Positions 5,810 to 6,591 of a stretch of DNA of 6,591 nucleotides are shown in pieces. How positions within the stretch are numbered: the stretch's first letter is position 1; every line of letters starts with the position of its first letter. Source of the stretch: an uncultured Candidatus Saccharibacteria bacterium (GTDB taxonomy: Bacteria; Patescibacteria; Saccharimonadia; Saccharimonadales; JACDBH01). The notes beneath the pieces are model-generated. The model did no database searches. It was not told the origin of the DNA and saw only the letters and a program-made list of their open reading frames with translations. The translations under genes were made by a program, and so were the position numbers. The stretch lies in NCBI GenBank assembly GCA_946479835.1, contig CAMLHD010000032.1, positions 1-6,591 of the forward strand. Direction: 5' to 3'.

Positions 5810-5837
5810 ATTATGCCGTTGGGAAAGATTTTTGCAA
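5810..5837 (-). promoter_or_regulatory. Promoter of the 202-aa protein gene (leaderless)
   Basis: On the minus strand TTGCAA (5832-5837) and CATAAT (5810-5815) are separated by 16 bp. CATAAT ends 7 nt before the ATG. This is the most complete -35/-10 pair in the window (4 of 6 and 5 of 6 matches). No Shine-Dalgarno lies between it and the start. The promoter sits in the 45-bp gap behind the methyltransferase stop. Confidence 0.5.
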
Positions 5838-5847
5838 GCTTAAGGAG

Positions 5848-6591
5848 TTAGCGGGCTTTGCGGACCAGAAAGACAGTGCTTGGGCCAAAGTAAGTCTTGG
5901 CCAGCGTTGGCTGCATCAAGCTCTCTAAAGCCAGCATGCCACCGCGTGGAATCACTTTTTTGAGACCTGGGCTGCGCAGGTTTGATACTGATAACACCCT
6001 TTCTACCTTGAGTCCGGCATGGGCCAGCTGCTTGCGGACGGTCTTGGGGTTGTGGTTGACGAATGGGATCTCGTCGTCACGACGGTTTTCGGGCGAGCGG
6101 ATATCAATCGGTTCCATCGGCAGCTTTTTGCCTTTCATGACGTGTTTGACGCGGTTCTTGAAGTTGCCGTAGTTGGCGAATTCAAAGAAAAAGTAGCCGT
6201 CAGGACTTAAGATGCGTGAGATTTCGGCGAACTCGGCCGAAGGATCAGGTAAATGGTGCAGCACGCGTACTACAGCTACCAGATCGACGCTGCCGTCGGG
6301 AAACTGCAAATCATCGGCCTGCATAAGCTTTCGCTCGACAGTCGGAAAATCATGCAAGTATTCTTCGGCGATGTCGAGCTGTTGCTGCGACGGCTCGGCC
6401 AAGGTGACTTTGTCGGCGTACTGGGTCAGGACGGCGCTCAAGCGCCCGTAGCCGCCGCCCACATCAACGGCGTGCTTGAAATGTTTGCCTTTGAGCAAGC
6501 GATGGATGGCCAATACTTCGGCGTCATGCTCGTAATCGCGCCCGTCCCAATAATGAAGGTAGTTGTGCTTGGGGTCGTTATATTGATCGGC
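5848..6591 (-). CDS. Class I SAM-dependent methyltransferase (5' end beyond window)
   Basis: The reading frame is open to the right edge, giving 247 visible residues, so a start at the internal TTG (6511-6513) would be wrong. The extra 26 residues contain HNYLHYWDGRDYEHDAEVLA (9-28), a helix typical of the lead-in to this fold. SAM-binding motif I is VDVGGGYGRLS (42-52), and the acidic residue ending strand beta-2 is Glu66. QADDLQFPDGSVDLV (91-105) and VRVLHHLPDP (108-117) match motifs II-III of Methyltransf_11-type enzymes. The C-terminal part (about 155-247) is a less conserved substrate region with RGGMLALESL and GPSTVFLVRKAR. The acceptor cannot be predicted, and small-molecule, quinone-like or glycan precursors are all possible. 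Only the promoter-like gap separates it from the 202-aa gene, and no terminator hairpin is seen there. Confidence 0.9.
   Translation of the reverse strand, partial: ADQYNDPKHNYLHYWDGRDYEHDAEVLAIHRLLKGKHFKHAVDVGGGYGRLSAVLTQYADKVTLAEPSQQQLDIAEEYLHDFPTVERKLMQADDLQFPDGSVDLVAVVRVLHHLPDPSAEFAEISRILSPDGYFFFEFANYGNFKNRVKHVMKGKKLPMEPIDIRSPENRRDDEIPFVNHNPKTVRKQLAHAGLKVERVLSVSNLRSPGLKKVIPRGGMLALESLMQPTLAKTYFGPSTVFLVRKAR

Overview
The window looks like a chromosomal segment of a bacterium with small, tightly packed genes. My best guess is a Candidate Phyla Radiation (Patescibacteria) lineage, perhaps Saccharibacteria-like. This is inference from roughly balanced base composition, short intergenic gaps, several unnamed small proteins, and many starts that look leaderless. 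No rRNA or other marker gene is present, so the assignment is weak. There is no sign of a mobile element, CRISPR array, tRNA or rRNA.

Layout: On the minus strand, 1-921 is the N-terminal 307 codons of RecG helicase, cut by the left edge just after Walker A. A 212-bp divergent intergenic region (922-1133) holds the recG promoter candidate, a symmetric 33-bp dyad made of four GCGC blocks, and a promoter and ribosome binding site for the next gene. On the plus strand, 1134-1898 encodes an unusual protein in which a sigma-70 region-4-like helix-turn-helix is followed by two RNA polymerase alpha-CTD-like domains. It ends in a hairpin-plus-T terminator nested in a longer stem. Also on plus, 2025-2759 encodes a multi-pass membrane protein with an HExxH zinc-protease motif and a later His-Asp-Trp motif. 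It runs tail-to-tail, with a 20-bp overlap, into a minus-strand MASE1 sensor histidine kinase (2740-4512). Further minus-strand genes follow: a small exported PepSY-like protein with a Pro-rich and acidic tail (4576-5106), an unrecognised 202-aa protein (5194-5802), and a SAM-dependent methyltransferase that runs off the right edge (5848-6591).

Functional picture: The genes do not form one obvious pathway. Most appear to have their own promoter. The points of most interest are the sigma4/alpha-CTD fusion with its operator-like palindrome, and the repeated -10-like hexamer placed 6-7 nt before the ATG of four genes. Those four genes lack a Shine-Dalgarno, while two others have a clear one. The kinase, the HExxH protein and the exported PepSY-like protein could all act at the envelope, but nothing in the sequence ties them together.
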